Shown one piece after another: positions 8,529 through 17,471 of a DNA stretch of 64,000 nt. This DNA comes from Actinoplanes oblitus (GTDB taxonomy: Bacteria > Actinomycetota > Actinomycetes > Mycobacteriales > Micromonosporaceae), in the NCBI RefSeq assembly GCF_030252345.1, contig NZ_CP126980.1, positions 4,107,501 through 4,171,500 of the forward strand, in the 5' to 3' direction. The notes below the pieces were generated by a model that was not told the DNA's origin, did not search any database, and worked only from the letters and a program-made list of their open reading frames with translations. Position numbers and translations under genes: made by a program. Within the stretch, counting starts at the first letter, position 1. Every line of letters starts with the position of its first letter.

Positions 8529-9022
8529 GCGCGCCCGCCACGGCCACCGATGGGCAGTGTTGTGGCCGCGGCCCTGAGCAGCCGGTTGGCGGTGTCGACC
8601 ACGACGGCGAGCACCGCCAGCGGCGGGTCGTCGGCGTTGAGGAACAGCTCGGCGTTCACCCGCGGCGACGCCAGGGTGGTCCGCTGGTCGAGCGTCATCA
8701 GCAGTCGGAAGCCCCCGTCGCGGCGTTCGCCGCTGACCGTAGGTTCGATCCGGATGCCGGTGACCGGCGGATCGAAGGTGAGCACTCCGTGCTCGACGCA
8801 CTCGTCGATCAGTTGGGCGACGTCACTGCCGAAGCTGCGGCTGCCGGCGTCCAGGCAGGTCACCAGCGACGGGGGAAGACATGATCCGATGTCCTCGACA
8901 GGGCCGGCCATAGCGTTGGTGAGCTGGTGCAATAGGTCGATGTCGGTGCTCACCGGCTGGCCGGAAGGCTGGGGGCGGGCAGACAGCAGACGCGCGATAC
9001 GGCCGGGAAGTCTTAGACGCAT
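8525..9022 (-). CDS. Hypothetical protein
   Basis: A 165-residue protein from the ATG at 9022, preceded by GGAGGG at six bases. It begins MRLRLPGRIARLL and contains DIDLLHQLTNAMAGPVEDIG, LIDECVEHGVLTFDPPVTG and a C-terminal DPPLAVLAVVVDTANRLLRAA. No known motif is visible. It is the first gene after structured element B and is translationally coupled to the small membrane protein gene. Confidence 0.6.
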   Translation of the reverse strand: MRLRLPGRIARLLSARPQPSGQPVSTDIDLLHQLTNAMAGPVEDIGSCLPPSLVTCLDAGSRSFGSDVAQLIDECVEHGVLTFDPPVTGIRIEPTVSGERRDGGFRLLMTLDQRTTLASPRVNAELFLNADDPPLAVLAVVVDTANRLLRAAATTLPIGGRGGRA

Positions 9023-9140
9023 ACGGATCCCTCCAGAAGCACGGGAGGCCAGGCCCATCCGGGGAGGGGCCTGGCCGTGAGCGGGGGCGGCGGTTGTGCG
9101 AACCCCTGGCCGGTGGCGGGTACCGATCCGTGCCGCGGGG

Positions 9141-9276
9141 GCTGGCGCGATCCGCGCGGGCCGGCCGATCGGCGCAGCCCCGCCAGACCCGCCGGTAGCA
9201 CGGCCACGGGTGGCGATCGCGGCAACCGGCGGGTCTTGCGTGGGTAAGCCGCGGTCGGCCAGGATCCGCCGCCAGC
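9141..9276 (-). promoter_or_regulatory. Structured leader element B, relative of element A
   Basis: The outer arms are GCTGGCGCGATCC (9141-9153, identical to element A) and GGATCCGCCGCCAGC (9262-9276). The inner arms are AGACCCGCCGGT (9185-9196) and ACCGGCGGGTCT (9225-9236). Compared with element A, the inner stem has A-T replaced by G-C on both sides, so pairing is preserved while sequence changes. Both elements precede a leftward gene by about 70-120 bp. Confidence 0.6.
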
Positions 9277-9330
9277 CACCCGGCACCGGGCATTGCCGCG
9301 CAACGGCGAGCACCGGCAGATCACCGCCGG

Positions 9331-9692
9331 TCAGGTGACGACCGCCGGCTCTTGGACGCCGAGCAACCGCATCGCCAACTCCCATGCCTTCTCTCGCAGC
9401 CGATCAGCTTGTTCCCGGAGGGCGAACTCTTCGTTTGCCGGGCCCGACTCGTTCGCCTCGTCGCACAGCCGGTTCGCCTCCGCTTGGGTCTTGGCCGCAG
9501 CAGCGACGAGCTACCCGACGTTCCCGAGGATGGGGGAGTGCAGTGCAACGAGCGCAGCGCAGCGGCGAACGCCTGCCCTTCCGCGTCGCCGTGCAGGACG
9601 ACGTCGCCGGCGTGCGTCTCGATGATGTCCGCAGGACCGGTGCGGACGCCAGCCGATGACCCACCCCAGGTTGACGTAGCTAGCCAGCGCAA
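9331..9692 (-). pseudogene. Frameshifted hypothetical gene
   Basis: The N-terminal part in one frame reads GPADIIETHAGDVVLHGDAE and AFAAALRSLHCTPPSS (from about 9640 to 9520). In a second frame the text continues AKTQAEANRLCDEANESG and REQADRLREKAWELAMRLLG and ends at a TGA at 9331. The second frame carries a TAG immediately upstream of the helical part, so a single indel near 9515-9525 best explains the arrangement. The C-terminal coiled-coil tail is typical of small actinomycete hypothetical proteins. Confidence 0.5.
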
Positions 9693-9806
9693 CGCTCAGG
9701 GGATTGACGGTCGTTGGGCGATGGTGATGTTGTTTGGCGGTCTTGGCGTGTTGCCGGGGCCGTCGCGTAGCGCCGCAGATGTCAGCGGTTCAGGCGCCGC
9801 CACCGG

Positions 9807-10310
9807 TTACCAGTCCCAGGACGGTAACGCGTCGATCCGGTCGGCACCCGCGTTGAGCAGGATGTATTCGGCGCTGAACCGGTGGGCGTACTGCCAGAGC
9901 CGCCACACCTCGGCCGGCACACTGCCTGAGAAGTCAGCGTGATGTGCGGCAAGGTCGTCCGGCACCGTGAGGAGCCAGCCGGTGCCGGTGAAGCAGGCGT
10001 GGACACCACTGTAGGTATTGAGCCGGTCGCAGATCGGCCGGGGTAGGTGGCCGGTCGACAGGTCGATGACGGTTATGACCCGTGGCCCGCCGGTTGCCCG
10101 GCCCAGTTCGGTCTGAGCGCGATGCAGCAAGTGATGCAACTCCGGTGGTGTGCCGGTGAGCTGAATGCCGCCCTCGCCGTTACCGGCGATGATCGAGTAG
10201 ATGCAGTCCGGTTCAGGCTTGTCGACGGTCTTGGCAGCCGCAAATGTCTCTGGGAGGCCGAGCACATCGACCTGATCGATCGCCTGCACTCGTTGCCGTC
10301 TGATGGACAT
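9807..10310 (-). CDS. Hypothetical protein
   Basis: A 167-residue protein from the ATG at 10310, with GAAGGTGA eight bases upstream. It contains PDCIYSIIAGNGEGGIQLTG, PRVITVIDLSTGHLPRPICD, FTGTGWLLTVPDDLAAHHAD and a C-terminal RIDALPSWDW. No family is recognised. It sits 48 bp downstream of the zinc-motif gene on the same strand and is probably co-transcribed with it. Confidence 0.6.
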   Translation of the reverse strand: MSIRRQRVQAIDQVDVLGLPETFAAAKTVDKPEPDCIYSIIAGNGEGGIQLTGTPPELHHLLHRAQTELGRATGGPRVITVIDLSTGHLPRPICDRLNTYSGVHACFTGTGWLLTVPDDLAAHHADFSGSVPAEVWRLWQYAHRFSAEYILLNAGADRIDALPSWDW

Positions 10311-10357
10311 GACTGTTCACCTTCTTTGTGGCAGTGGGGAATCCGTAGGTGCCTGGG

Positions 10358-11911
10358 TCAGTGGCTGGCATGCGTTGGGTTGGCCTGCGACGCGAAGTCG
10401 TGTTGGGAGGGCACGTTCGGCGACGACACCGCATCCAAGGCGAGCCGGCTGCGTTCGAGCGCCAGCAGCGCTCGGGCGGGGGCATGCCAGCTGTCGTCAC
10501 CGCCCGGTGCCGGTGTGCGACCTTCGGCGAGATCGCGCAGAGCGGGAACCTGGTCGGCGTAAGAACCGCCGATCTTGAGCAGGTTCGTGCAAGCACGCAG
10601 AGTCGACTCCCGCATGTTCTTGGTCCACGGGCCGGACGACGTGCCCCACCGCTCGCGTGGGCGGTGGTACAGCGGTCCTTCGCATAGGTGGTAGCCCAGC
10701 CAGACGACCGGCGGGTGCAGGCCGGCGGCTTCGGCGAGCAAGGCGACCTTGTCGTAGTCCCAGGCCCGGCCGCCGCGCTGCTGTCGGTGACCGATGGTCT
10801 TCGGGCGGGTCAGCGTGCGCCAATAGTCGAAGTCAACCGCAGTGGAAGCGACCAGGTCCTTCTCGTCGGTGAACCCGCCGGCGGCCAGCGCGTGCGGGAG
10901 CCGAGCGGTGAGCAGGTGCGCGAGTTCGCGGCGCACGGCAGGCACGGCTGGATCGTCGGCTGCGGCGGTCCGTCGCTGCCGTAGTGCCGGCACCGGGTCG
11001 ACGTCGACGTCGACGTCGAGTTCGGGCAGGGCAGTGCCATCGGCGAGGTAGCCGAGCAGCAGTGTGCCGAAGTCGCACAGCATGTTCTCGAAGCCGCGGC
11101 TGCGGTCTCCGTAGTCGAGGATCGGCAGCCACCGGCCGCCGCCACGATGCGCGACCCGGTGCGCCGCCTCGTGCAGCAGAACGTGCAGCGTGCGGGGCCG
11201 CTGGGCGAGAACACTGCGGCTGATCGCGATGTCGCCGGTGGCCGGGCTGTAGAAGCCGGAGGCGCACGGAGACGACTCGCTCTTGGAATAGACCCGGACC
11301 CGGTCGATCGCGAACGGCCCGATCGCCCGGCGGATCAGCTGCCGCGCGCTGGTGAGCACGGTCCGCTCGTCGGTGGTCAGTGACTTGTCCGCGACCCACG
11401 TGGTTCTGCCGCGGGTGCGTTCGTAGTGGCGCGCCCGCCGGATGCGGGCCAGCTGTACACCGAGGCGGTCCATCAGCGCGAACCGTAGGTGCTCGGGCAG
11501 CCCGGCGGCGGTGACCTCGGTGAAGCCCTTGTCTTTCAGGTCGAGTTTGGCTTCCTCATGACCGCTGATGGTGAAGAAACAGTTCTCCGGCAGATTCGCG
11601 CGCCCCCACGTGCGCCATGCCGCCCTTGCCCGCGGGCTGCTGCCGCTCGGGTGGGAGAAGAACTGCTCGGATTCGCGGAGCTTTCCGCCGCCGAGCACGT
11701 GCCGGGCGAACCGGTCGACGACGCGAGGATCCTCGCTGACAGCGAGGATGGTCTGCACGCTGTCGCGCAGGGCGCCGGCCTCGATGACGGTCCGGTCGCG
11801 GTTCTGAAGGCCCTTGCTGTCCAACGGGAGGTCGTAGGAAGCCACCAGGCCGGGCATGCGGGTGACCAGCACGCCACCGATCCAGATGCGTCCCGGTTCT
11901 CCGTCCAGCAC
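10358..11911 (-). CDS. HExxH-motif zinc protein, putative metallopeptidase
   Basis: A 517-residue protein from a GTG at 11911. Around residues 245-256, LHVLLHEAAHRVAHR carries an HExxH zinc-binding motif in a context like ArdC/IrrE-type peptidase domains of mobile elements. An N-terminal region (WIGGVLVTRMPGLVASYD) precedes it, and a long C-terminal half has FDYWRTLTRPKTIGHRQQRG and ERWGTSSGPWTKNMREST. Directly upstream the same frame reads a Cys-rich CCNCGRFRALAEPGYQP with no start codon, so the true 5' end may be longer and frameshifted. Cleavage substrates are unknown. Confidence 0.65.
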   Translation of the reverse strand: MLDGEPGRIWIGGVLVTRMPGLVASYDLPLDSKGLQNRDRTVIEAGALRDSVQTILAVSEDPRVVDRFARHVLGGGKLRESEQFFSHPSGSSPRARAAWRTWGRANLPENCFFTISGHEEAKLDLKDKGFTEVTAAGLPEHLRFALMDRLGVQLARIRRARHYERTRGRTTWVADKSLTTDERTVLTSARQLIRRAIGPFAIDRVRVYSKSESSPCASGFYSPATGDIAISRSVLAQRPRTLHVLLHEAAHRVAHRGGGRWLPILDYGDRSRGFENMLCDFGTLLLGYLADGTALPELDVDVDVDPVPALRQRRTAAADDPAVPAVRRELAHLLTARLPHALAAGGFTDEKDLVASTAVDFDYWRTLTRPKTIGHRQQRGGRAWDYDKVALLAEAAGLHPPVVWLGYHLCEGPLYHRPRERWGTSSGPWTKNMRESTLRACTNLLKIGGSYADQVPALRDLAEGRTPAPGGDDSWHAPARALLALERSRLALDAVSSPNVPSQHDFASQANPTHASH

Positions 11912-12026
11912 GCATGCTCCGGGGGCCTGCGGCGGCTGGTAGCCCGGCTCGGCCAGCGCCCGGAACCGACCGCAGTTGCAGCACGGCGTTCCGCGAGCGC
12001 GGCGATTCTTCGAGAGAGTTCGGCTG

Positions 12027-12065
12027 CCGGTGTTCCGGTGGCGCGGATGGCCACCGGAACACCGG
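12027..12065 (-). terminator. Hairpin terminator after DUF4192 copy 2
   Basis: A perfect 15-bp inverted repeat, CCGGTGTTCCGGTGG and CCACCGGAACACCGG, with a 9-base loop, 13 bp after the stop at 12078. Confidence 0.8.
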
Positions 12066-12077
12066 GCACCGCGGGCG

Positions 12078-13019
12078 CTACGGGATCAGGTGCCGCGGAT
12101 CGAAGTCCTCCGGCAGTGGCCAGGGCAGCGTGTCCGGATTGATCGGCGAGTTGAGCAGGACACCGATCAGGTTCGATAGCGTGTTGCCGGGCATAGCGGT
12201 GGCCGCCGTGTCCAGAGCGGTGCGGGCCAGCGCCGGCTCACCGCGCCGCCACGATGTCCAGGCAAGCAGGTTCGCCGGGGTCGCCACGTACTGCTCGGGA
12301 ACCCGACGCGTCAGGTCCAGCCACAGGGCGCCCTGCCACGCGGTGCCGGTCGTGGCCTCCCAGGCTGCGGTGCGGCCATCTACGGTGGTGAGCGCTACTG
12401 CCAGGAGCGCGACCTGGTCGTCGCTGAGCCGCTCGGCGGTCTCCGCACAGGCCATGCAGGAGTGCACCACACCCACCGGATCCGCTGGCGGGCTCGGCAG
12501 GCCGGCGATGAGCGCCGCGGTGCGGGCCTGGGCTTCGGTGTCGGCGGCGGCGAGAGCTTCGACATCCTGGCGGGACGGCAGCGCGACCCGGCCCTGCAAC
12601 GTCATCTCGGCAGCCATGACGCTGCCGGAGACGTCCAGAATCGCGCCGCCGGCGGGGGTGCAAGGGCACCCCTGGTTCAGGCAGTAGTAGCGGTCGTTGT
12701 TCACCAGCAGACAGGCCTGGACCGATACGGCGTGATGCAGCCGGTCAGCGATCTGGATGAGCGGGTCGCGGTCGGTCATCGGCCCGTAGCCGATGATGAA
12801 CGCGGCTGTGGTGTCCGCGCTGATGGCCGTGGCGATGCTGTTCTGCACGATCGTCGGGGCCGGCTTCTGCCGGTCGGTGCTGAACACGCACTTGACGCGT
12901 CCGTTCTCGGTGACGAACACGACCACGACGCAGTCGCGGGGGTGGTACCCCATGAGGTAGGGAACGGTGGCCAGCAGGTCGGCAGGACCACGCACGGTCA
13001 TGTACGCCGATTCGGGCAT
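12078..13019 (-). CDS. DUF4192 family protein (copy 2)
   Basis: A 313-residue protein from the ATG at 13019, with AGGAGTG six bases upstream. It has the family signature VPYLMGYHPRDCVVVVFV near residues 19-36, a central FIIGYGPMTDRDPL and a Cys-rich YYCLNQGCPCTPAGGA, exactly parallel to copy 1, and similar C-terminal helices (GALWLDLTRRVPEQYVATP). It is clearly paralogous to 6412-7356 but diverged. The function is unknown. It follows the interrupted dprA and a hairpin-rich leader. Confidence 0.85.
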   Translation of the reverse strand: MPESAYMTVRGPADLLATVPYLMGYHPRDCVVVVFVTENGRVKCVFSTDRQKPAPTIVQNSIATAISADTTAAFIIGYGPMTDRDPLIQIADRLHHAVSVQACLLVNNDRYYCLNQGCPCTPAGGAILDVSGSVMAAEMTLQGRVALPSRQDVEALAAADTEAQARTAALIAGLPSPPADPVGVVHSCMACAETAERLSDDQVALLAVALTTVDGRTAAWEATTGTAWQGALWLDLTRRVPEQYVATPANLLAWTSWRRGEPALARTALDTAATAMPGNTLSNLIGVLLNSPINPDTLPWPLPEDFDPRHLIP

Positions 13020-13072
13020 GGGTCACTCCTAGGCATCGCAAACGGGTGTGGCCCGACTGGTGAAGCCCCGGG

Positions 13073-13113
13073 GGTGTACCGCGATCGGGGGAGGCGTCCG
13101 ATCGCGGTACACC
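13073..13113 (-). terminator. Long perfect hairpin before DUF4192 copy 2
   Basis: A 16-bp perfect inverted repeat, GGTGTACCGCGATCGG (13073-13088) and CCGATCGCGGTACACC (13098-13113), with a 9-base loop. It lies between dprA's 3' end and the DUF4192 start, so it may terminate dprA transcripts or act as an attenuator or operator for DUF4192. Confidence 0.65.
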
Positions 13114-13153
13114 GGTCCTGGGCGGGCGCCGGGCCGCGCTGACCCGGTGCGCG

Positions 13154-13287
13154 TACCGGCCCTGACGGCCCAGGGCAGGCCAGGGCCCAGCCCGGGCATC
13201 CCACCAGCGACGACGCCACCCTCGGAGGCCGGTATGACGGTGGGATGGCGGGTGCCGCGCCCTTGCCGGCCCGGGACGGGGCCGGTA
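13154..13287 (-). promoter_or_regulatory. Third structured leader region
   Basis: The outer pair is TACCGGCCC (13154-13162) and GGGCCGGTA (13279-13287). The inner pair is CATCCCACC (13197-13205) and GGTGGGATG (13239-13247). The architecture resembles elements A and B, with a long-range outer stem around an inner stem containing CCCACC, but the primary sequence differs. It may be a distant member or a coincidence of G+C-rich sequence. Confidence 0.4.
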
Positions 13288-13335
13288 CAAGCGCGTCAGG
13301 GCAGCGACGGCCAGAGCGCCAGCCCCGACCACGGT

Positions 13336-13575
13336 CTACCCGCGTGGCCGGGCGATCTCGTCCAGGATGTCGTCAACGCAGGTGACCACCCGCGCGGCCG
13401 GGTGCGTGCGCAGCAGTTCGTGGCAGCCCTTCGACATCTGCGAGGTCACCGAGCCCGGCACGACCAGCGCCGGCCGGTTGAGGGCGATCGCCCGGCTGAT
13501 CACCTGCAGGGATCCGCTGCGGGGTGTGGCTTCGACCAGCACTGTGCCGGCCGTGGCCGCGAGGACTCTGTTTCG
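13336..13575 (-). pseudogene. dprA: dprA 3' fragment (C-terminal part)
   Basis: Leftward text RNRVLAATAGTVLVEATPRSG continues IALNRPALVVPGSVTSQMS and GCHELLRTHPAARVVTCVDD. This is the C-terminal part of the Rossmann domain of DprA/Smf, the protein that loads RecA on incoming single-stranded DNA. Homology stops abruptly at the codons for RNR (13567-13575). The missing N-terminal part lies 7 kb away at 20551-21363 and ends in HRFL. The two halves rejoin in frame with one codon between them. Confidence 0.85.
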
Positions 13576-13703
13576 CAGCAGACCTGTTGACCGAACTACC
13601 GCGCTGAGGAACGGATCCACTCTTTCGGTATACGGAGCGTGTCCGCTGGCGTGACATCGACGTTGGTCACCAGACAGTTGGTCTCCGAGCGGGAGTCGTC
13701 GGC

Positions 13704-14954
13704 GTGGATTATTTTGAGCGGCCCGAGCGAGATGTGGCCTCGATCAAGTTGCCGGAGTGGGGTCGAGTCGGTCCGTCCGACGGGCCGGTGCCGTTCACGG
13801 TCTACGACGATGCGGACGAACCGATCGAGGCGGTACACCGGTACCTTCGGGACTTCGTCGCCCGAGGCAACAGCGCCGGTTCCGTCCGGAGTTATGCCTA
13901 CACCTTGCTGCGCTGGTGGCGGTTTCTCCGTGCTGTCGACGTCGCTTGGGATCGGGCGACCGCCGTTGAGACGAAGGACCTGGTGCTCTGGCTCCAGCAC
14001 ACTGAGAAGCCGGTCGCGAAGCGCCGCGTCGCCTCAGCCGCGACGGCCGGAACCGTCAATCCGGTCACGCGCAAGGAGCACTTGGGCGACCAGTACAAGC
14101 CTCGCACTGTCCGGCACAGCAACGCCGTGTTGCGCGCCTTCTACGAGTACTGGATCGAGGAGGGGCAGGGTCCGCTGCTAAACCCGGTGCCTCGTGCTCG
14201 GCGGGGTGCCCGACCGAATGCACACCACAATGCGTTGGAGCCGTTCCGGCCGGAAGGCCGGCTGCGCTATAACCCCAAGGTCCCGAAGCAGAAGCCTCGG
14301 GCCATGCCGGACGAGGCCTGGCTCGATCTCTTCAAGGCGATGAAGTCGAACCGGGACCGGGCCATTCTTACGCTGGCGATCAGCACGGCGGCCCGCGCGA
14401 GCGAGCTGCTCGGGCTGCGCGCCTGCGACATCGACTGGGGTGACCAGCTGATCCGGGTGCGCCGCAAGGGCTCCGGAGCCGAGCAGTGGCTGCCGGCCAG
14501 CTCGGAAGCGTTCGTCTGGCTGCGTCTCTACCTCGCAGAGGTCTCTCGACTGCGCCCGGGCGACCCGCTTTGGTGGACACTTCGCCGCCAACACGATGGC
14601 GAACGCCCCAGACGCGTCGAGCTCACCTATGACGCTCTGCGAGCCGTCTTGCGCCGGGCCAATGGACTGCTAGGCGCGAACTGGTCGATGCACGACTGCC
14701 GGCACACCTGCGCCCTGCGAATGGCCAGGGACAAGAATCTGTCCCTGCGGGACGTCCAGCTTCTCCTGGGGCATGCCCACCTCACCACCACCCAGATCTA
14801 TCTCGAAGACGACGACGCGGAAGTGGTCAAGCGGGTTCAGGAGCACCACGCCGAACGCGGGCGCCTCCTCACCGCACCCCCACGACCCCTGCCGGCCAGC
14901 CGATACGACGCTGACGACATGTCGGTCCTCTTCGCCAATCGAGTCGCGCAGTGA
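13704..14954 (+). CDS. Tyrosine recombinase, TnpA-like
   Basis: A 416-residue integrase from a GTG at 13704 with CGGGAG about 9 bases upstream. The N-terminal SAM-like DNA-binding domain (residues 35-150) includes SAGSVRSYAYTLLRWWRFL. The catalytic residues are present: Arg in TAARASELLGLRA, the HxxR box in MHDCRHTCALRMA, His in LLLGHAHLTT and the Tyr nucleophile in TTQIYLED. The frame is open upstream to the dprA junction (WRDIDVGHQTVGLRAG), so translation might begin earlier at a non-standard codon. It is coupled to the next recombinase by a GTGA overlap. Confidence 0.92.
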   Translation: MDYFERPERDVASIKLPEWGRVGPSDGPVPFTVYDDADEPIEAVHRYLRDFVARGNSAGSVRSYAYTLLRWWRFLRAVDVAWDRATAVETKDLVLWLQHTEKPVAKRRVASAATAGTVNPVTRKEHLGDQYKPRTVRHSNAVLRAFYEYWIEEGQGPLLNPVPRARRGARPNAHHNALEPFRPEGRLRYNPKVPKQKPRAMPDEAWLDLFKAMKSNRDRAILTLAISTAARASELLGLRACDIDWGDQLIRVRRKGSGAEQWLPASSEAFVWLRLYLAEVSRLRPGDPLWWTLRRQHDGERPRRVELTYDALRAVLRRANGLLGANWSMHDCRHTCALRMARDKNLSLRDVQLLLGHAHLTTTQIYLEDDDAEVVKRVQEHHAERGRLLTAPPRPLPASRYDADDMSVLFANRVAQ

Positions 14955-17329
14955 CCACGACTGCAGCGGTCGTTCCGCCGCACTGGCGACAGGTGACCCA
15001 GGGCGAACTGATCACCCCCCGCGACCATCCGCTGGGCCGGCTCGACCGGAGCGACATCGACAAGGTCCTCGACGCGCTGCCTCAGCTTCCGACATGGCCG
15101 GCCGTCGGCGCTGACCGCAACAGATGCCGTCGCGGAACCGGCCAGATCCTGGAATGGCTCGCCACCTATCCCGGAGACGGGTGGCAGGCTCGCTGGCTGG
15201 CGGCAGATATCCACGACCGATCCTGGCGAGACATGGTCATGGCGGCCACCTACCCCGCCCCCGAAGACCAGCTCCTTCAAGGCATGCGAGCCCTACTCCT
15301 GCTGCGCGTCCTTCGGCCCAGTTACTGGTTTCTGCACCGATATAAGGCCTACGCCCTCTTCGACGAAGTCCGCCTGACCGTCAGCCCGGACCTGTTCACC
15401 CGCGCGGCCTCCGAGGCGACGCGCCTGGGCATGATCGGCCGCCAGGCAAACCAGCCGCTGATCACGCTGGCCAAGTTGGTGCTGCACTCCGGCAAGGACG
15501 TCGGCGAGCTCGGACCCGAGGACTTCTTCCTGGCCCGGGCCTGGAGCGTCCGCGCAATCGGCCGGCACCTGCCCGGCCTGCACGCTGCTTGGGAGGTGCT
15601 CCGCGGCCTGGGCATCTTGCCCGGCGACCACACGTTCCGCGCCGCGATCCGCGTCGGTCAGCGACCGACCGCGGAGATGATCGACGTGTTCAACTTGCGC
15701 TCCCAGACCGTCCGGGACGTCCTGATCCGTTACTGCGAGGAGCGGCGCCCGGCGATGGACTACGGCTCCTTCCGCGGCTTGATCGGCCACCTGGTCGGCA
15801 ACTTCTGGGCCGACCTGGAGAAGCACCATCCAGAAATCGACTCGCTTCACCTGCACCCTGATGTCGCCCTCGCCTGGAAAGAACGGGCTCAGTTCGTCAC
15901 CGATCCTCGCTACCCGGGTCGCCCCCGGCGCGACCGCATCGCGCTGTTCATGCGTGTCCGGGCGTTCTACCTCGATCTCCAGGAGTGGGCCCTGGAGGAT
16001 CCGTCTTGGGCGCCGTTCGCCGCGCCGAGCCCGATCCGCAAGAGCGACACCGAGGGCTACGCCAAGGTCAAGAAGAGCGCTACCGCGGAAATGCACCAGC
16101 GCATCCGTGATCGGCTGCCCCACCTGCCGCTGCTGGTCCAGGCAGCGGAACGCAACCGGGCCTACCACCAGGCGCTACTGTCCAGCGTCGAGGCAACCCT
16201 GGTCGGCGACACGTTTGACTACAACGGCACCGTGTTCCGTCGCACTGCCCCTCAGACCGCCACGCACCGCAGCCACCGTCAGCGCGGTCCCGAGCACGTC
16301 CACGCCACCAACTTGGCCAGCGACGAGCAGATCAACGTCACGGTCGCCGAGAACTCCGCGTTCTGGAGGTGGGCGCTCCTCGAGACGCTGCGGCATACCG
16401 GTGTCCGTCTCGAAGAGCTGTTGGAGATGACCCATCTGGCGCTGATCTCCTACAAGCTGCGCGACACCGGTGAAGTCGTCCCGCTCCTGCAGATCGTCCC
16501 GTCGAAGTCGAACAGCGAGCGGCTGTTGCTCGTCACGCCGGAGCTCGCCAGCGTCCTCGCCACGATCATCAAGAGGATCCGGGATCCTCAGACCGGGCGG
16601 GTCCCGCTCGTCGCCCGATATGACCCGCACGAGCGCACGACCGGGCCGATGCTTCCCCACCTGTTCCAACACGTTCTCGGCTGGCGGCGCGAGGTGATCA
16701 GCCAGCGTCTCGTTCAGCGAAATCTCAACGACATCCTGCGCCTCGCCGGTCTCACGGACGCCGCCGGCGAGGCGCTCCGCTACACCCCGCACGACTTCCG
16801 GAGGATGTTCGTCACCGAGGCTGTCGCCGGCGGGCTGCCGGTTCACATTGCGGCCCGGCTGCTCGGGCACGCGAACCTCAACACCACCCAGGCCTATCTC
16901 GCGGTCTTCCAGGACGACCTGATCCGCTCCTACCGGGCGTTCGTCGCCGAACGACGAGCCTTGCGCCCGGCCGGCGAATACCGGGATCCCACGGACGCCG
17001 AGTGGGAGGAGTTTCAGCAGCACTTCCAGCTCCGGAAGTTGGAGCTCGGCACCTGCGGCCGGCCCTACGGCACCCCCTGCAATCACGAGCACGCCTGCAT
17101 CCGATGCCCGATGCTCCGCGTCGACCCCGACCAACGCCACCGCCTCGTCGAGATCGCGACCAACCTCGAGGAGCGCATCACCGAGGCCCACGAGAACGGG
17201 TGGCTCGGCGAGGTCCAAGGGCTCCGGGTCAGCCTCGATGCCGCCCGCTCGAAGCTGGGCGCACTCGACCGGCAACCGTCCACCGGACCAGTGGACCTCG
17301 GGCTTCCCGTCGTCCGGGACCCGGGCTGA
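14951..17329 (+). CDS. Large tyrosine recombinase, TnpB-like
   Basis: A 792-residue protein whose GTG start overlaps the preceding stop. The C-terminal catalytic domain (about 460-680) has Arg in HTGVRLEELLEM, Lys in IVPSKSNSERLLLV, HDFRRMFVTEA as HxxR, LLGHANLNTTQAYLAVF for His and Tyr. A Cys cluster (CGRPYGTPCNHEHACIRCPM) follows, a zinc-ribbon feature typical of the large partner recombinase in Tn554-type pairs, and a coiled coil ends the protein. It is expected to act together with the upstream recombinase on the element ends. Confidence 0.92.
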   Translation: MTTTAAVVPPHWRQVTQGELITPRDHPLGRLDRSDIDKVLDALPQLPTWPAVGADRNRCRRGTGQILEWLATYPGDGWQARWLAADIHDRSWRDMVMAATYPAPEDQLLQGMRALLLLRVLRPSYWFLHRYKAYALFDEVRLTVSPDLFTRAASEATRLGMIGRQANQPLITLAKLVLHSGKDVGELGPEDFFLARAWSVRAIGRHLPGLHAAWEVLRGLGILPGDHTFRAAIRVGQRPTAEMIDVFNLRSQTVRDVLIRYCEERRPAMDYGSFRGLIGHLVGNFWADLEKHHPEIDSLHLHPDVALAWKERAQFVTDPRYPGRPRRDRIALFMRVRAFYLDLQEWALEDPSWAPFAAPSPIRKSDTEGYAKVKKSATAEMHQRIRDRLPHLPLLVQAAERNRAYHQALLSSVEATLVGDTFDYNGTVFRRTAPQTATHRSHRQRGPEHVHATNLASDEQINVTVAENSAFWRWALLETLRHTGVRLEELLEMTHLALISYKLRDTGEVVPLLQIVPSKSNSERLLLVTPELASVLATIIKRIRDPQTGRVPLVARYDPHERTTGPMLPHLFQHVLGWRREVISQRLVQRNLNDILRLAGLTDAAGEALRYTPHDFRRMFVTEAVAGGLPVHIAARLLGHANLNTTQAYLAVFQDDLIRSYRAFVAERRALRPAGEYRDPTDAEWEEFQQHFQLRKLELGTCGRPYGTPCNHEHACIRCPMLRVDPDQRHRLVEIATNLEERITEAHENGWLGEVQGLRVSLDAARSKLGALDRQPSTGPVDLGLPVVRDPG

Positions 17330-17397
17330 GAAGACGACACCACGCGCCTCGCGCGCAGGCGTCCGGTCGGAATGGTGTTCGTCCCCGAGTACAAGGA

Positions 17398-17425
17398 GGC
17401 CCTCCTCGCCGAAGCGAGGAGGGCC
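17398..17425. terminator. Bidirectional hairpin terminator
   Basis: A perfect 12-bp stem, GGCCCTCCTCGC and GCGAGGAGGGCC, with a CGAA tetraloop lies between the convergent recombinase operon and the small membrane gene ending at 17472. Confidence 0.85.
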
Positions 17426-17471
17426 GGATCGGGCCGGCCGCCGCGGAACAACCACGACGACCGGCGAACCG

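Noticed and set aside
14178..17455. Leftward open frames opposite the recombinases
   Set aside because: They are complements of the two tyrosine recombinase genes and carry no motif of their own.
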